Positions 54,899-55,364 of a stretch of DNA of 55,364 nt are shown in pieces. Within the stretch, counting starts at the first letter, position 1, and each line of letters opens with the position of its first letter. The stretch comes from [Clostridium] methylpentosum DSM 5476 (lineage in GTDB: Bacteria > Bacillota > Clostridia > Oscillospirales > Ruminococcaceae), in NCBI GenBank assembly GCA_000158655.1, contig EQ973344.1, positions 207,431 through 262,794 of the forward strand, written 5' to 3'. A model generated the notes under the pieces. The model saw only the letters and a list, made by a program, of their open reading frames with translations, did no database searches and had not been told where the DNA came from. The position numbers and the translations under genes are program-made.

Positions 54899-55364
54899 TT
54901 TTAATTCACAGTGCCCCTGCGGGCACTGACGCGACTGGAGTGCTGCCACCAATACGGGCGACTGGAATTTCAATCCACAGTGCCCCTGCGGGCACTGACC
55001 CTCGGAATCAAAACAATGGGCACCGCCCACAGATTTCAATCCACAGTGCCCCTGCGGGCACTGACGAAAAATGCAACCACAGCATTCCACGCGCCGGGAT
55101 TTCAATCCACAGTGCCCCTGCGGGCACTGACCAATTATCTTGTTGGTGCGCGAACGCATTGAACATTTCAATCCACAGTGCCCCTGCGGGCACTGACGGG
55201 AGGAAATGGATGATTGAAAAAGACGATCTTAATTTCAATCCACAGTGCCCCTGCGGGCACTGACAGTGTTTACGATAGTTGTCATATTCTGCAAGCGGGA
55301 TTTCAATCCACAGTGCCCCTGCGGGCACTGACATTCAAGGGAACTTCCCTACAAAATTCCAAAA
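54898..55364 (-). CRISPR. Trailer end of a type I-C-like CRISPR array (7 repeats visible)
   Basis: 33-base repeats at 54898-54930 (degenerate, 3 changes), 54967-54999, 55033-55065, 55099-55131, 55165-55197, 55232-55264 and 55300-55332. Six unique spacers of 33-36 bases; a seventh begins at 55333. The repeat contains the hairpin CAGTGCCC-CTGC-GGGCACTG and ends (minus strand) GTGGATTGAAAT, the hallmark of the I-C group (GTCGC...GGATTGAAAC). That orientation puts the leader and cas genes to the right, outside the window; the degenerate repeat at the left is the old, trailer end. No cas gene is seen here. Confidence 0.95.

Noticed and set aside
54752-55171. Long minus-strand frame with repeats QCPQGHCGLK leading into a zinc-ribbon protein
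   Set aside because: It is the CRISPR repeat read as codons; the real coding part is only the integrase N-terminus from 54898.

Overview
The window reads as one chromosomal segment of a spore-forming, low-copy Clostridia-type Firmicute, most likely of the Oscillospiraceae/Ruminococcaceae group. This is an inference from gene content and order: ylxM-ffh-rpsP-khpA, miaB-ymcA-mutS-mutL-miaA, tepA-ylzJ-ftsK/spoIIIE, spoIID, the paired TIGR03960/DUF2344 genes, YlbF/YmcA proteins, T-box and L-box leaders, and an integrase with an N-terminal zinc ribbon. Most genes are on the minus strand and have purine-rich ribosome binding sites; many sigma-A promoters match TTGACA-17-TATAAT closely.

Layout. 1-3.6 kb: signal recognition particle/ribosome operon (ylxM, ffh, rpsP, khpA) and a flippase-like membrane protein. 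4.1-7.4 kb: ilvB-ilvN-ilvC for branched-chain amino acids. 7.6-9.9 kb: DUF815 AAA ATPase plus a periplasmic-binding-type lipoprotein. 10-14.5 kb: a carboxyl-methyltransferase-like gene, then asd-dapA-dapB behind a lysine riboswitch. 14.5-18.8 kb: queA, a DUF3841 gene, a convergent methyltransferase, tgt (queuosine) and mntP. 18.8-23.7 kb: an AT-rich accessory patch with an orphan gene and decayed gene ends, enclosing an OpuC/EgtU-like importer, a flavin/Fe-S protein and a divergent HxlR regulator. 23.7-31.3 kb: miaB-ymcA-mutS-mutL-miaA, with mutS split at a CTTTGAC sequence. 31.5-33.8 kb: two-component system. 33.8-40.5 kb: tepA-ylzJ-ftsK, YgiQ, ComEC-like MBL protein, DUF3006. 40.5-41.4 kb: scar region with an IS200-like tnpA relic and an smpB fragment. 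41.4-43.5 kb: 2-isopropylmalate synthase behind a T-box. 43.5-46.3 kb: DUF2344 and TIGR03960 radical SAM protein with a ~315-nt leader. 46.5-49.9 kb: Vat/CatB-type acetyltransferase with a candidate leader peptide, a double-MerR regulator and an ABC exporter. 49.9-53.4 kb: membrane protein, citrate synthase, spoIID. 53.4-55.4 kb: two tRNA-Ser genes, a broken tyrosine recombinase and the trailer end of a type I-C-like CRISPR array that runs off the window.

Together the genes serve amino-acid supply (Ile/Val/Leu and Lys/DAP, each controlled by a recognisable RNA or sigma-A promoter), tRNA anticodon-loop modification (miaA, miaB, queA, tgt), DNA mismatch repair and chromosome segregation. The accessory points are the tRNA-Ser/integrase/CRISPR junction, the redox-flavoured importer cluster and the small drug-resistance-like locus. 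I do not see a clearly new multi-gene defence system. The most unusual signals are the prfB-like frameshift site inside mutS, the integrase whose catalytic arginine codon has become TGA and whose start codon touches the terminal CRISPR repeat, and the leader ORF whose stop overlaps the acetyltransferase ribosome binding site.
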